Positions 25,006 through 35,204 are shown, numbered from the stretch's first letter. The stretch: 64,000 nt of DNA from Streptomyces ardesiacus (GCF_003112575.1 NZ_BEWC01000001.1:992001-1056000), one strand, 5' to 3'. The notes: generated by a model not told the origin, from the sequence alone. Numbers and translations are program-made.

Positions 25006-27387
25006 TCACTCCGCGTCGTCGAGCAGCCCCAGTTCGGCCCAGATGGTCTTGCCCTCGGCCGTGTGCCGGCTGCCCCAGCGCTGGGTGAGCTGGGCCACCA
25101 GCAGCAGACCGCGCCCGCCCTCGTCCCAGGTCCTGGCCCGGCGCAGATGCGGCGCGGTGTGACTGGTGTCGGAGACCTCGCAGATCAGCGTGGCCGTGTC
25201 GTGGATCAGCCGGAGCCGGATCGGCGGGGAGCCGTACCGGATGGCGTTGGTGACCAGCTCGCTCACGACCAGCTCGGCGGTGAAGGTGGCCTCCATCAGG
25301 CCCCAGTCGGCGAGCCGGTCGAGGACCTGCTTGCGCACCGGCGCGACCAGGGCCGGGTCGGCGGGGATGTCCCAGGTGGCGACCTGACCGGCGGGCAGCC
25401 CCCGGGTCCGCGCCAGCAGCAGGGCCACGTCGTCGGCGGCGTTGCCCGAGGGGAGGAGGGTGGCCAGAACCCGGTCGCAGGCGGCGTCCAGGGAGTCGGC
25501 GGGGGCGGCGAGCGCCTCGCGCAGCAGCGCCTGGCCCGCGTCGGTGTCCCGCTCCCGGCTCTCGACCAGGCCGTCGGTGTAGAGGGCCAGCACGCTGCCC
25601 TCACGCAGCTCCATCTCGGCCGACTCGAACGGCAGCCCGCCCACGCCCAGGGGCGGTCCGGAGGGGAGCCGGACCTGCTCGGGCGGTCCGTCCGGCGGGA
25701 CCAGCACGGGCGCCGGGTGTCCGGCGCGGGCCATGGAGCAGTGCCGCGACACCGGGTCGTAGACCACGTACAGGCACGTCGCGCCGACCTCGCCCGCCCG
25801 GTCGTCGCCGGACTCCTCGGACAGCCGTACCACCAGGTCGTCGAGGTGGGTGAGCAGTTCCTCCGGCGTCAGGTCGATGTCCGCGAGGGTGCGCACGGCG
25901 GTGCGCAGCCGGCCCATGGTGGCCGAGGCCGGGATGCCGTGCCCGACGACGTCCCCGGCGACCATGGCGACGCGCATCCCGGACAGCGGGATGACGTCGA
26001 ACCAGTCGCCGCCGACGCCCGAACGGGCCGCCGGAAGGTAGCGGGAGGCCGCCTGCACCGCGGCCGTGGGCGGCAGCCACCGGGGCAGCAGGCTGCGCTG
26101 CAGGGTCAGGGTGGCCTCGCGCTCGCGCGAGTAGCGGCGGGCGTTGTCGATGCAGACGGCGGCGCGCGCGCTGACCTCCTCGGCCAGCAGCACGTCGTCG
26201 TGGGTGAAGGGGTCGGGCCGCCGGAAGCGGGTGAAGACGGCGACGCCGAGGGTGGTGCCGCGGGCCTGCAGGGGCACCGACATCGTGGAGTGGATGCCGT
26301 ACTCCGCCACCCGGCGCAGGCGCTCGGGGTCCCACCGCAGCCAGCGTTCGAGATCGCCGTAGGCCACCGAGGCCACGATCGCCTGCCCCGAGAGCAGGCA
26401 CTCGGCCTGGGGCGACCCGGCGGGGTAGACGTCCAGGCGGCCGAGCTCGGACACGGACTGCGGGCATTCCTCCGTGACCGACTGGTGTGCCGTGCGGCGC
26501 AGGTCGAACGGCGGCTCGGCCACGGCGGCGGGCTCCCCGCCGTGGTCCCGCGGATCCAGCAGGTCGACGCTGACGAAGTCGGCGAGCGCGGGCACGCACA
26601 CGTCGGCCAGTTCCTGCGCCGTACGGGTGACGTCGAGGGTGGTGCCGATGCGGACACTGGCCTCGTTGACCAGTTGCAGCCGCTCCCGGGCGCGGTGCTG
26701 CTCCGTGAAGTCGTGGACGCTCACACACACCCCGCACACCCGGCCGTCGGGGTCGGTGAGCGGTGCGATCCGGGCGTTCCACGCGTGGGCGCGGCTCTCG
26801 CCGTCGGCCTTGAAGCGGCTCTGCATGTCGTGCCGGCGGCCGGTGGCGAGCACGCGCCGCATCAGCCGTTCCAGCTCCGCGTTCTGGGGCCGGCCGCTGA
26901 AGTCGGTGGCCCGCAGGCCGCGCACCCGGTCCGGCGGCAGACCGATCAGCCGCGCCATGGCGTCGTTGGCCCCGCGCAGCAGGAGCCGGTCGTCGAAGAC
27001 CATCATGGCGCAGGGCGACTGGGTCAGAGCCGCTCTGACCAGGGGGTCGTCCTCCGGTTCGGGACCGGATTCCAGCGGGGTGACGGCGAGCCACGTGGCG
27101 GAGGCGCCGTCCTCCTCCGGCCGGCGGTGCGCGAGCACCCACACCGACACGGTGTGCCCGTCGCGGTGCCGCAGTGCCAGGGTGCCGCTCCAGCGGTCGT
27201 CGTCGTGCCGGGGAGGTGTGCCGTCACCGCGGTGCGCGAGCAGGTCGGCGGCGGGGCGTCCGACGACGTCGGCGGCCGGGTGGCCGAGGAGCAGGCGGGC
27301 GCCCTCGTTCCACTCGCGCAGGGTGCCGGAGCCGTCGACGACGGCGCGGGCCGTGGCGGCATCGTCGAACGGGTTGACCGGACTCAT
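25006..27387 (-). CDS. PAS-GAF-SpoIIE phosphatase with C-terminal HATPase domain
   Basis: The product has 793 residues. PAS domains lie at about 10-110 and 120-235 (ESRAHAWNARIAPL), a GAF domain at about 250-420, a PP2C/SpoIIE domain at about 440-650 (GVGGDWFDVIPL, GDVVGHG, ALYTDGLVE, ADDVALLLAR), and an anti-sigma-type ATPase at about 670-790 (ELVVSELVTNAIRYG, GGRGLLLV). It would sense a signal, dephosphorylate a STAS antagonist such as a BldG/RsbV-type protein, and possibly phosphorylate it as well. ATG at 27387 has GGAG; the GTG at 27414 has none. It is divergent from the GH2 gene. Confidence 0.92.
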   Translation of the reverse strand: MSPVNPFDDAATARAVVDGSGTLREWNEGARLLLGHPAADVVGRPAADLLAHRGDGTPPRHDDDRWSGTLALRHRDGHTVSVWVLAHRRPEEDGASATWLAVTPLESGPEPEDDPLVRAALTQSPCAMMVFDDRLLLRGANDAMARLIGLPPDRVRGLRATDFSGRPQNAELERLMRRVLATGRRHDMQSRFKADGESRAHAWNARIAPLTDPDGRVCGVCVSVHDFTEQHRARERLQLVNEASVRIGTTLDVTRTAQELADVCVPALADFVSVDLLDPRDHGGEPAAVAEPPFDLRRTAHQSVTEECPQSVSELGRLDVYPAGSPQAECLLSGQAIVASVAYGDLERWLRWDPERLRRVAEYGIHSTMSVPLQARGTTLGVAVFTRFRRPDPFTHDDVLLAEEVSARAAVCIDNARRYSREREATLTLQRSLLPRWLPPTAAVQAASRYLPAARSGVGGDWFDVIPLSGMRVAMVAGDVVGHGIPASATMGRLRTAVRTLADIDLTPEELLTHLDDLVVRLSEESGDDRAGEVGATCLYVVYDPVSRHCSMARAGHPAPVLVPPDGPPEQVRLPSGPPLGVGGLPFESAEMELREGSVLALYTDGLVESRERDTDAGQALLREALAAPADSLDAACDRVLATLLPSGNAADDVALLLARTRGLPAGQVATWDIPADPALVAPVRKQVLDRLADWGLMEATFTAELVVSELVTNAIRYGSPPIRLRLIHDTATLICEVSDTSHTAPHLRRARTWDEGGRGLLLVAQLTQRWGSRHTAEGKTIWAELGLLDDAE

Positions 27388-27610
27388 CGTCGCCACTCCA
27401 TTGCGCACACTCACAGTGATCAGCGCGTCACCTTCTTCCCAGCCTAGTGGGTCCGGGCCCCGCGCGGACCCGAACCCACCGGGCGCATCGGGCCGGGCCG
27501 CCGCGCCCCCGACCGGGGCGGTCCGGGCGGCGCCGGGCAGAAAGTGCTTTCCGTGCCCTTGACGGGCGCGCGGGGCTCGACGTCAGAATCTGTTTGTTCG
27601 CGATCAGTTG

Positions 27611-27670
27611 TGAGTACTTCTGAGTTCTGCTGTGCCTCGATGAGTTCTGATGAGTCCTGCTGAGGCCTGG
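27611..27670 (+). repeat. Six 10-bp phased direct repeats upstream of the GH2 gene
   Basis: Six consecutive decamers start at 27611, 27621, 27631, 27641, 27651 and 27661. All begin TG, and five begin TGAG (consensus TGAGTTCTGM). The array ends about 40 bases before the ATG. TTGACG at 27559 and CAGAAT at 27584, 19 bp apart, form a plausible promoter upstream, which would put the repeats in the 5' untranslated region or downstream promoter DNA. Confidence 0.7.
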
Positions 27671-27711
27671 CCTGATGAGTCCCGGTGAGGGAAAGATGAG
27701 GGAGACCCGCC

Positions 27712-30700
27712 ATGACGGTCACGCGTAGATCGGTCCTGATCGCCTCCGCCGCCACCCCGGCGGCCGGAATGGCGTTCGCCGCCCCGTCGGCGTGGGCCGC
27801 CGACGCGACCGGCGGCTCCGCGGGCCGCGGCACGGTCGCCCTGCGCGACGGCTGGCGCTTCCGGCTGGTCGACCCCGACGGGGCGGCCGAGGACGCCGCG
27901 GACGCCGCCGATCCCGCCCACGACGACTCGGCCTGGCGCGAGGTCGCCGTCCCGCACGACTGGAGCATCGAGCAGACGCCCACCACCGAGCACGGCACCA
28001 CCAGCGGCACCGGCTTCCTGCCGGGCGGCCTCGGCTGGTACCGCCTCGCCTTCACGCTGCCGCGCGAGTGCGCGGGGAAGCGGATATCGGTGGAGTTCGA
28101 CGGCGTCTACATGGACGCCCGCGTCCACTGCAACGGCCGGGAGGTGGGTCACCACCCCTACGGCTACACCGGTTTCGCCCTCGACCTCACCGACCTGGTG
28201 CACACCGACGGCCGCACCGAGAACGTCCTCGCGGTCCAGGTGCGCAACCGACTGCCCAGCAGCCGCTGGTACTCGGGCAGCGGCATCTACCGCGAGGCCC
28301 GCCTCGTCGTCACCGAGCCGGTGCACGTACGGCGCTGGGGCACGTACATCACCACGCCCCGGGTCGGCGAGGACAGCGCCGTCGTCCGGGTGGAGACGTC
28401 GGTGGTCAACGCCTCGGGCACCGCGTGCGAGGTGGAGGTCCGCTCGACCGTGAAGGACGCCGACGGACACACCGTGGCCCGCGCCGCCTCCACGGTGGAC
28501 GTCGCCGACGCGGCGGCCGGGACCCACGAACTCACCGTCCGGCGCCCGCGGCTGTGGGACTTCGCGAGCCCGCACCGCTACACCCTGCACACCGAACTGC
28601 GCGTCGGCGGGCGCACCGTCGACACGTACCGCACGCCCTTCGGCATCCGCACCTTCCACGTCGACCCGGAGGAGGGCTTCCACCTCAACGGCGAGTACGC
28701 CAAGATCAAGGGCGTCGACCTGCACCACGACCTCGGCGCGCTCGGCGCCGCCGTCAGCGTCGACGCGATCCGCCGCCAGATGACGCTCATGAAGTCGATG
28801 GGAGTCAACGCCCTTCGCACCGCGCACAACCCGCCCTCGCCCGAGATGATCGAGGTCTGCGAGGAACTGGGCATCGTCATGCTGGTCGAGGCCTTCGACT
28901 GCTGGCGCACCGGCAAGAACCGCTACGACTACGGCCGGTTCTTCGACGAGTGGTGCGAGAAGGACGCCACCGAGATGGTGCTCGCGGCCCGCAACTCGCC
29001 CGCCGTCGTCATGTGGTCCATCGGCAACGAGATCCCCGACTCCACCGCCACCGCCGGACTCGCCATGGCCGACCGGATCATCGACGCCGTCCGCGCCGCC
29101 GACGCCACCCGCCCGCTGGTCATCGGCTCCGACAAGTACCGCCGGCTGCCCGCCAAGGGCTCGGCGGCCGACCTGATGCTGGCCAGGCTGGACGGGCTCG
29201 GCCTCAACTACAACACCGCCAAGTCGGTGGACGACCTGCACGCGGCCTATCCGCACCTGTTCCTCTTCGAGTCCGAGTCGTCCTCCGAGACCTCCACGCG
29301 CGGCACCTACCAGGAGCCCGAGCACCTGAACACCGGTGAGAACCACACGCCGGGCGGTCGGGCCACCTCCTCCTACGACAACAACCTCGCCTCCTGGACG
29401 ATGAGCGGCGAGTACGGCCACAAGAAGGACCGCGACCGCAAGTGGTTCGCCGGGCAGTTCCTGTGGTCCGGCATCGACTACCTCGGGGAGCCCACGCCGT
29501 ACGACGTCTTCCCGGTGAAGGCCTCGTTCTTCGGCGCGGTCGACACGGCCGGGTTCCCCAAGGACATGTACCACCTCTTCCGCAGCCAGTGGACGGACGA
29601 GCCGATGGTCCACCTGCTGCCGGCGACCTGGAACCACCGTGAGGGCGACACCGTCGAGGTCTGGGCCTACGCCAACGTCGACACCGTCGAGCTGTACCTG
29701 AACGGGACGTCGCTCGGCACCCGCCGCTTCGACCGGAAGCAGACCGCCGACGGCCGGAGCTACCTGGAGACCACCGAGGCGACCGGCGACGACAAGACCT
29801 TCACCGACGGGCCCTACCCCGGCAGTTACACCAGCCCCAACGGCAGCGCGGGCAAGCTCCACCTGACCTGGAAGGTGCCCTTCGAGGCGGGCGAGCTGAA
29901 GGCCGTCGCCCGGCGGGACGGCAAGGCGGTCGCCACCGACGTCCTGCGCACCGCCGGGACCCCGCACGCCCTGCGCCTCACCCCGGACCGGGGGAGCGTC
30001 GACGCGGACGGCCGCGCCCTGGTCTTCGTGACCGCCGAGGTGGTCGACCGGCACGGGGTGGTGGTGCCCGACGCCGAGCACCTGATCTCCTTCGACGTCG
30101 CGGGCGGCTCGCTCGCCGGACTCGACAACGGCCGCCAGGAGAGCGCCGAGCGCTACCAGGCGAGCACCCGCACCGCCTTCCACGGCAAGGCGCTCGCGAT
30201 CGTCCGGTCCGGCACCCGGCCGGGCACGCTACGGGTGACGGCCCGCGCGGAGGGGCTGCGCACCGGCACGGCGGCCGTCCGGGCCCGGCAGGCCACGGAC
30301 CGGGCGACCACACCGGCCCCGGTCTTCCGCCCCGAGCACCCGGCGCCCGTGGACCACCCGCACGCGGACGCCGGCTATTCCGGGCGGCCCGACACCCTGC
30401 CCGCCGCCGTGCTCGACGGCGACCCGGCCACCGGCTGGTCCAACGCCTTCCACAAGGACGCCACCGCCCTGCTGCCCGCCTTCGAGGGCGCCCGTGCCGA
30501 GGACTGGATCTCCGTCGACCACGGACGCACGCGCACCTACGACCGGGTCGAGGTCTCCTTCACCGTGGACGAGGGCCACAGCCTGCCCGCGTCCGTCGAG
30601 GTCGCCGTCTGGGACGGCCGTGCCTGGCGCACGGCGAAGAGGGTCCGGACCGACTGGGCCACCGCCTCCGACGCGCCCACGGTCGTCACCTTCGAGCGGC

Positions 30701-30798
30701 TGCGCGGCTCCCGCGTCCGCCTCACCCTCACCAGCCGCCACCCCGGCGAGGCCCGGGGAGCGGTCCGCGTCAGCCGCCTGGAGGCGCCCGCCGCCTGA
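27712..30798 (+). CDS. Secreted glycoside hydrolase family 2 (beta-galactosidase-type), Tat signal
   Basis: The product has 1028 residues. The N-terminus TRRSVLIASAATPAAG is a twin-arginine signal ending near AWAAD. A sugar-binding domain, an Ig-like domain and a TIM barrel follow; MWSIGNEIPD places the acid/base at Glu440, and FESESSSETSTRG contains the nucleophile (Glu522, or Glu520). DUF4982 and Ig-like modules follow, then a discoidin-like C-terminal domain (from about 890). It probably releases beta-galactose or related sugars from plant polymers. The ATG has GATGAGGGAGA upstream. A strong terminator separates it from the cellulase gene. Confidence 0.9.
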   Translation: MTVTRRSVLIASAATPAAGMAFAAPSAWAADATGGSAGRGTVALRDGWRFRLVDPDGAAEDAADAADPAHDDSAWREVAVPHDWSIEQTPTTEHGTTSGTGFLPGGLGWYRLAFTLPRECAGKRISVEFDGVYMDARVHCNGREVGHHPYGYTGFALDLTDLVHTDGRTENVLAVQVRNRLPSSRWYSGSGIYREARLVVTEPVHVRRWGTYITTPRVGEDSAVVRVETSVVNASGTACEVEVRSTVKDADGHTVARAASTVDVADAAAGTHELTVRRPRLWDFASPHRYTLHTELRVGGRTVDTYRTPFGIRTFHVDPEEGFHLNGEYAKIKGVDLHHDLGALGAAVSVDAIRRQMTLMKSMGVNALRTAHNPPSPEMIEVCEELGIVMLVEAFDCWRTGKNRYDYGRFFDEWCEKDATEMVLAARNSPAVVMWSIGNEIPDSTATAGLAMADRIIDAVRAADATRPLVIGSDKYRRLPAKGSAADLMLARLDGLGLNYNTAKSVDDLHAAYPHLFLFESESSSETSTRGTYQEPEHLNTGENHTPGGRATSSYDNNLASWTMSGEYGHKKDRDRKWFAGQFLWSGIDYLGEPTPYDVFPVKASFFGAVDTAGFPKDMYHLFRSQWTDEPMVHLLPATWNHREGDTVEVWAYANVDTVELYLNGTSLGTRRFDRKQTADGRSYLETTEATGDDKTFTDGPYPGSYTSPNGSAGKLHLTWKVPFEAGELKAVARRDGKAVATDVLRTAGTPHALRLTPDRGSVDADGRALVFVTAEVVDRHGVVVPDAEHLISFDVAGGSLAGLDNGRQESAERYQASTRTAFHGKALAIVRSGTRPGTLRVTARAEGLRTGTAAVRARQATDRATTPAPVFRPEHPAPVDHPHADAGYSGRPDTLPAAVLDGDPATGWSNAFHKDATALLPAFEGARAEDWISVDHGRTRTYDRVEVSFTVDEGHSLPASVEVAVWDGRAWRTAKRVRTDWATASDAPTVVTFERLRGSRVRLTLTSRHPGEARGAVRVSRLEAPAA

Positions 30799-30813
30799 GC
30801 CGCCCCACCACGC

Positions 30814-30852
30814 TCCGGACGGGACCGGCCCGGGAAACCGGTCCCGTCCGGA
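30814..30852 (+). terminator. Terminator after the GH2 gene
   Basis: TCCGGACGGGACCGG pairs perfectly with CCGGTCCCGTCCGGA (15 bp, 9-base loop), starting 16 bases after the GH2 stop. Confidence 0.8.
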
Positions 30853-30901
30853 CCGTTGACGGCATGTCATGTCTGCCACAAGCATGGCTCGCGACCGCAT
30901 T

Positions 30902-30915
30902 TGGGAGCGCTCCCA
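30902..30915 (+). promoter_or_regulatory. CebR operator (cellobiose-responsive repressor box)
   Basis: TGGGAGCGCTCCCA is an exact copy of the 14-bp CebR box known from cellulose-utilisation genes of Streptomyces. It lies 37 bases upstream of the GH9 start, so cellobiose or cello-oligosaccharides should derepress the gene. The cebR gene itself is not in the window. Confidence 0.93.
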
Positions 30916-30951
30916 TTCCCGTGGGGCGCCACCTCCCCGAGGAGCCCGGAC

Positions 30952-33195
30952 GTGAAAAGACGCAGAACCGCGCTCGTCTCCCTGACGGCCCTGCTGGCGA
31001 CGGCCGTCATCGCGCTGCCCGCCGCCCCGGCCGGCGCCGAGGAGACCGAGCAGGTCAGGAACGGCACCTTCGACAACGGCACCGACTCCTGGTGGGCGAG
31101 CAGCAACGTCACCGCGGCCGTGACCGACGGCCGGCTGTGCGCCGACGCCCCCGGCGGCACCGCCAACCGCTGGGACGCCGCCCTCGGCCAGAACGACGTC
31201 ACCCTGGTCGCGGGGGAGTCGTACAGGTTCTCCTTCACCGCCACCGGCACGCCCGCCGACCACGTGGTCCGCGCGATCGTCGGCCTCTCGGTGTCCCCGT
31301 ACGACACCTACTTCGAGGTCAGCCCGCAGCTCAGCGTCTCCGGCAACACCTACTCGTACACCTTCACCTCGCCCGTCGACACCGCGCAGGGACAGGTCGG
31401 CTTCCAGCTCGGCGGTACGCCCGACGCCTGGCGGTTCTGCGTGGACGACGTGTCCCTGCTGGGCGGCGTGGCGCCCGAGCCGTACGTGCCGGACACCGGG
31501 CCGCGGGTGCGGGTCAACCAGGTCGGCTACCTGCCGGCGGGGCCGAAGAACGCCACCCTCGTCACCGACGCGACCTCCCGGCTGCGCTGGCAGCTGAAGA
31601 ACGACGCCGGACGGGTCGTCGCCCACGGCTGGAGCGTGCCGCGCGGCGTCGACGCCTCCTCCGGGCAGAACGTCCACTCGATCGACTTCGGCCGCTACAA
31701 GAAGCGGGGCGAGGGCTACACGCTCGTCGCCGACGCCGAGACCAGCCGCCCCTTCGACATCGGCACGGCCGCCTACGAGCGGCTGCGCCTGGACTCGGCG
31801 AAGTACTACTACACACAGCGCAGCGGCACCGCCATCAGCGACGGACTCCGGCCGGGCTACGGCCGCCCCGCCGGGCACGTCGGCACGGCCCCCAACCAGG
31901 GCGACACCGAGGTGCCCTGCCAACCCGGCGTGTGCGACTACACGCTCGACGTCTCCGGGGGCTGGTACGACGCCGGCGACCACGGCAAGTACGTGGTCAA
32001 CGGCGGCATCTCGGCCTGGGAGCTGCTGAGCACCTACGAGCGCTCGCTGCACGCCCGCACCGGGGAACCCGCGAAGCTCGGCGACGGGTCGCTCGCCATC
32101 CCCGAGAGCGGCAACAAGGTGCCGGACATCCTCGACGAGGCCCGCTGGGAGCTGGAGTTCCTGCTGAAGATGCAGGTGCCGCAGGGACAGCCGCTGGCCG
32201 GAATGGCGCACCACAAGATCCACGACGAGCAGTGGACCGGGCTGCCGCTGCTGCCGAGCGACGACCCGCAAAAGCGCGAGCTGCACCCGCCGACCACCGC
32301 GGCGACCCTCAACCTGGCGGCCACGGCCGCGCAGGCCGCCCGCCTGTACCGGCCCTACGACCGCCAGTTCGCCGCAAGGGCGCTGGACGCGGCCCGCACC
32401 GCCTGGCGGGCGGCGCTCGCCCACCCCGGCCTGCTCGCCGACGAGAGCGACGGCATCGGCGGCGGTGCCTACCCCGACGGGGAGGTGGCCGACGAGTTCT
32501 ACTGGGCCGCAGCCGAGCTGTATCTCACCACGGGGGAGCGGGACTTCGAGGAGTACGTGCTGAACTCCCCGGTCCACACCGCCGACATCTTCGGGCCGAC
32601 CGGCTTCGACTGGGCGCGCACCGCCGCCGCGGCCCGGCTCGACCTGGCCACCGTGCCCAGCAGGCTCCCCGGCCGGGACCGGGTCCGCCGCTCCGTCGTC
32701 CGGGGCGCCGACGGCTACCTGGCCACGCTCAAGGCCCACCCGTACGGCATGCCCTACGCCCCCGAGGGCAACGTGTACGACTGGGGTTCCAGCCACCAGG
32801 TCCTGAACAACGCGGTCGTGCTCGCCTCCGCCTACGACATCACCGGCGGCGCCACCTACCGTGACGGCGCCGTGCAGAGCATGGACTACATCCTCGGCCG
32901 CAACGCCCTCAACATGTCGTACGTCACCGGATACGGCGAGGTCAACGCGCACCAGCAGCACAGCCGCTGGTACGCCCACCAGCTCGACCCGGCGCTGCCG
33001 GCGCCGCCCGACGGAACCCTGTCCGGCGGCCCGAACTCGAGCATCCAGGACCCCTACGCGCAGAGTAAACTCCAGGGCTGCGTCGGCCAGTTCTGCTTCA
33101 TCGACGACATCCAGTCCTGGTCGACCAACGAGCACACCATCAACTGGAACGCGGCACTGGCCCGGATGGCCTCCTTCGTGGCGGACCAGGGCTGA
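30952..33195 (+). CDS. Secreted GH9 endoglucanase with N-terminal CBM
   Basis: The product has 747 residues. A Sec signal ([18 protein letters not shown], cleaved near AGAEE) precedes a CBM4/9-like beta-sandwich (about 35-165), a CelD-type Ig domain (from about 180, [13 protein letters not shown]) and the GH9 catalytic domain. [16 protein letters not shown] carries Asp340 and Asp343, and [10 protein letters not shown] carries the proton donor Glu727; [11 protein letters not shown] is the conserved His region. It would hydrolyse cellulose outside the cell. GTG at 30952 has GAGGAG, and a CebR box lies upstream. Confidence 0.94.
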   Translation: MKRRRTALVSLTALLATAVIALPAAPAGAEETEQVRNGTFDNGTDSWWASSNVTAAVTDGRLCADAPGGTANRWDAALGQNDVTLVAGESYRFSFTATGTPADHVVRAIVGLSVSPYDTYFEVSPQLSVSGNTYSYTFTSPVDTAQGQVGFQLGGTPDAWRFCVDDVSLLGGVAPEPYVPDTGPRVRVNQVGYLPAGPKNATLVTDATSRLRWQLKNDAGRVVAHGWSVPRGVDASSGQNVHSIDFGRYKKRGEGYTLVADAETSRPFDIGTAAYERLRLDSAKYYYTQRSGTAISDGLRPGYGRPAGHVGTAPNQGDTEVPCQPGVCDYTLDVSGGWYDAGDHGKYVVNGGISAWELLSTYERSLHARTGEPAKLGDGSLAIPESGNKVPDILDEARWELEFLLKMQVPQGQPLAGMAHHKIHDEQWTGLPLLPSDDPQKRELHPPTTAATLNLAATAAQAARLYRPYDRQFAARALDAARTAWRAALAHPGLLADESDGIGGGAYPDGEVADEFYWAAAELYLTTGERDFEEYVLNSPVHTADIFGPTGFDWARTAAAARLDLATVPSRLPGRDRVRRSVVRGADGYLATLKAHPYGMPYAPEGNVYDWGSSHQVLNNAVVLASAYDITGGATYRDGAVQSMDYILGRNALNMSYVTGYGEVNAHQQHSRWYAHQLDPALPAPPDGTLSGGPNSSIQDPYAQSKLQGCVGQFCFIDDIQSWSTNEHTINWNAALARMASFVADQG

Positions 33196-33219
33196 CCGCA
33201 AGCCCCCCCCCGCCCGGCC

Positions 33220-33269
33220 GAGGGCCGCACCGCATCCGTCGAGGAAAAACGCAAAGCGGTGCGGCCCTC
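33220..33269 (+). terminator. Terminator after the cellulase gene
   Basis: GAGGGCCGCACCGC pairs perfectly with GCGGTGCGGCCCTC (14 bp) across a 22-base A-rich loop, 24 bases after the stop. A run of nine C (33203-33211) sits between. Confidence 0.75.
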
Positions 33270-33533
33270 TCGGCATGCCGGGGATTCTGACCTTCTTTCA
33301 AAGGCGGCCCGGGTTGCCCGGTCGCCTTGTTGGCCATGAGGGTTTGTGCGAGAGTGAAGCACCCGTGCGGGGGGTAAAGGCCGGGTCTCGCACGCGCTTT
33401 GACGGGCCGGGTCCGATTTCGCCATGGCGAATTCACGCCTTCCGCGCCATGCCCGAGAGGTACACACCAATCCGTGGGTCCTTTCCGGCATCCGAACGTC
33501 TGAGCCGCCTGCGCGTGGGAAGGAAAGATCTCA
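33270..33533. other. Intergenic region before the ricin-fusion gene
   Basis: These bases carry no supported gene and have noticeably lower GC than the neighbours near 33400-33480, as expected for a promoter of the plus-strand gene at 33534. No -35/-10 pair is convincing. Confidence 0.4.
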
Positions 33534-35147
33534 GTGCCCACCCCCCACCCTCCCCGGCCCGTCCACCCGCCTTCCGGCGGGGGCCCCGGGGAGTCCGACG
33601 AGTTGCTGGCCGCTCGGCTGCGGGACGGTCCCCAGAGCGAGGCGGGCCGCAGCGCCGCGCTGCTGATGGCTCGTCACTGGCGGCCCGCGCACGACTACGC
33701 CACCCTGTGCCTGGCCACGTCGGACGAGGTCGCCGGCATGGTCACCGCCGCCGCCTGGCACCGGGTGCTGGCCCGTCTCGCCCAGGGCGAACCGGCCACC
33801 GCGCTGCGCCCGCGCCTGCTGGTGGCCGTGCGGGACACGGTCCGGCAGTGGTCCGGGGACGAGGCGACGTCCGGCGTCCTGCCGCAGTTGCTCAAACCCG
33901 CCGGCGGGCGCGGTATGCGGGCGGCGAAGTCCCTGACTCCGGAAAACCGCACGCTGGCCGCGCGGGCATTCGCCTCACTTCCCGGACCGGCCCGTTGTTT
34001 GCTGTGGCACACGGAGGTTGAAGGGGAGTCCATAAGTGTGCCGGCCGGTCTGCTCGGCATGGATACCGACACCGCGTCGGCCACCCTGGAACAAGCGCGG
34101 GAGAAATTCCGCGAGGCTTGTCTGCACGCCCACAGGCAGCTCGCGCCGAGTCCGGAGTGCCGCTTCCAGAGCCGGCTGCTCGACGTCCCGATCCGCCGGG
34201 GCGGCGCCCTGCTGCCGGACGTCCGCAAGCACCTGGCGGACTGCCGGCACTGCCGGCACGCCGCCGAGCAGCTCGGCCACTTCGAGCGGACGCTGGGCAC
34301 GCTGATCGCCGAAGCGGTGCTCGGCTGGGGTGCCCGGCGCTACCTCGACTCCCGGCCGGCGCGTGCGACGCGGGGCGGGCCGGCCGGGGGCACCGCCCGG
34401 CACCGCGGGTCACGCCCCGGGCTGCTGGGCCGCATCCCGCTGCCCGTGACCGTGCGCAGGCCGTCGGGCGGGCCGCGCTCGGGCCGGTCGCCGCTCAGGC
34501 AGTTCGGCGCGGCCTCGGCCGGTGTGCTGGCCGTCGTGCTGGTGGTGAGCGTGTGGTCCTACGACGGCGGGAGCGCCGATCCCGCCGCCTCCACCAGCGC
34601 CGTCGACGGCAAGGGGCAGACGTCCGCGACGAGCCGCCCGAAACCGCCCGGCGCGGCCGGGATGCCCACGTCCCCGGACCGCACGCGGCTGCGCAACGTC
34701 GCCGCCCACCTGTGCCTCGACGTGCGGGGCGAGCCCAAAGCCGGAGCGGGTGCCCGGCTGGCGAAGTGCTCCGAGGCGTGGACCCAGCAGTGGACCCACG
34801 AGGAGGACGGGCTGCTGCGCAGTGTCGCCGACCCGGGACTGTGCCTGGACTCGCGGGCGGACGCCGGAGTCGTCGTCCTCGGCACCTGCGTCGACCGGGG
34901 CGCCGAGCGGAGCGACGACGTGCGCTACGACCTCACCGCGCAGGGGGAGTTGGTGCCGCGCGGGCAGAGACTGCTCGCGCTCGCCGCCACCACCCGCGCC
35001 CCGGACGCCGACGTCGTCGTCAAGGTGCACGACGGCTCCGACGACCAGCACTGGCGCACCGAACCGGTACCGGCGGCGGAGGACTCCCCGACGATCGGGC
35101 GCACCGACGCCCCCGACGCGCGGGCCGTGGACCTGTCCGGCGGCTGA
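33534..35147 (+). CDS. Sigma-like/zinc-finger/membrane/ricin-lectin fusion protein
   Basis: The product has 537 residues. Residues 1-190 resemble an ECF sigma factor without clear promoter-recognition residues (ALRPRLLVAVRDTVRQW; then LTPENRTLAARAFASLPG and an HTH-like stretch). HLADCRHCRHA near 230 is an anti-sigma-type H-x3-C-x2-C zinc finger. FGAASAGVLAVVLVVSVWS near 330 is a single membrane helix. Residues 380-510 form a ricin-type beta-trefoil with QxW-like motifs (WTQQW, DDQHW). The arrangement suggests a membrane sensor with an outside lectin and an inside regulatory part. GTG follows GGAAGGAAAG. Some codons near 33950-34040 are less GC-rich. Confidence 0.8.
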   Translation: MPTPHPPRPVHPPSGGGPGESDELLAARLRDGPQSEAGRSAALLMARHWRPAHDYATLCLATSDEVAGMVTAAAWHRVLARLAQGEPATALRPRLLVAVRDTVRQWSGDEATSGVLPQLLKPAGGRGMRAAKSLTPENRTLAARAFASLPGPARCLLWHTEVEGESISVPAGLLGMDTDTASATLEQAREKFREACLHAHRQLAPSPECRFQSRLLDVPIRRGGALLPDVRKHLADCRHCRHAAEQLGHFERTLGTLIAEAVLGWGARRYLDSRPARATRGGPAGGTARHRGSRPGLLGRIPLPVTVRRPSGGPRSGRSPLRQFGAASAGVLAVVLVVSVWSYDGGSADPAASTSAVDGKGQTSATSRPKPPGAAGMPTSPDRTRLRNVAAHLCLDVRGEPKAGAGARLAKCSEAWTQQWTHEEDGLLRSVADPGLCLDSRADAGVVVLGTCVDRGAERSDDVRYDLTAQGELVPRGQRLLALAATTRAPDADVVVKVHDGSDDQHWRTEPVPAAEDSPTIGRTDAPDARAVDLSGG

Positions 35148-35169
35148 GGAGACCGCAGTCTCCCGGTGG

Positions 35170-35204
35170 GGTGTGAGGGGACGGCGCCGCCGTCCCCTCA
35201 CACC
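35170..35204. terminator. Bidirectional terminator between convergent genes
   Basis: GGTGTGAGGGGACGGC pairs perfectly with GCCGTCCCCTCACACC (16 bp, 3-base loop). The right arm covers the stop codon of the FMN oxidase gene. It can serve both strands. Confidence 0.82.

Noticed and set aside
33203..33211. Nine-C homopolymer as a frameshift or sequencing problem
   Set aside because: It lies after the cellulase stop codon, so it affects no reading frame.
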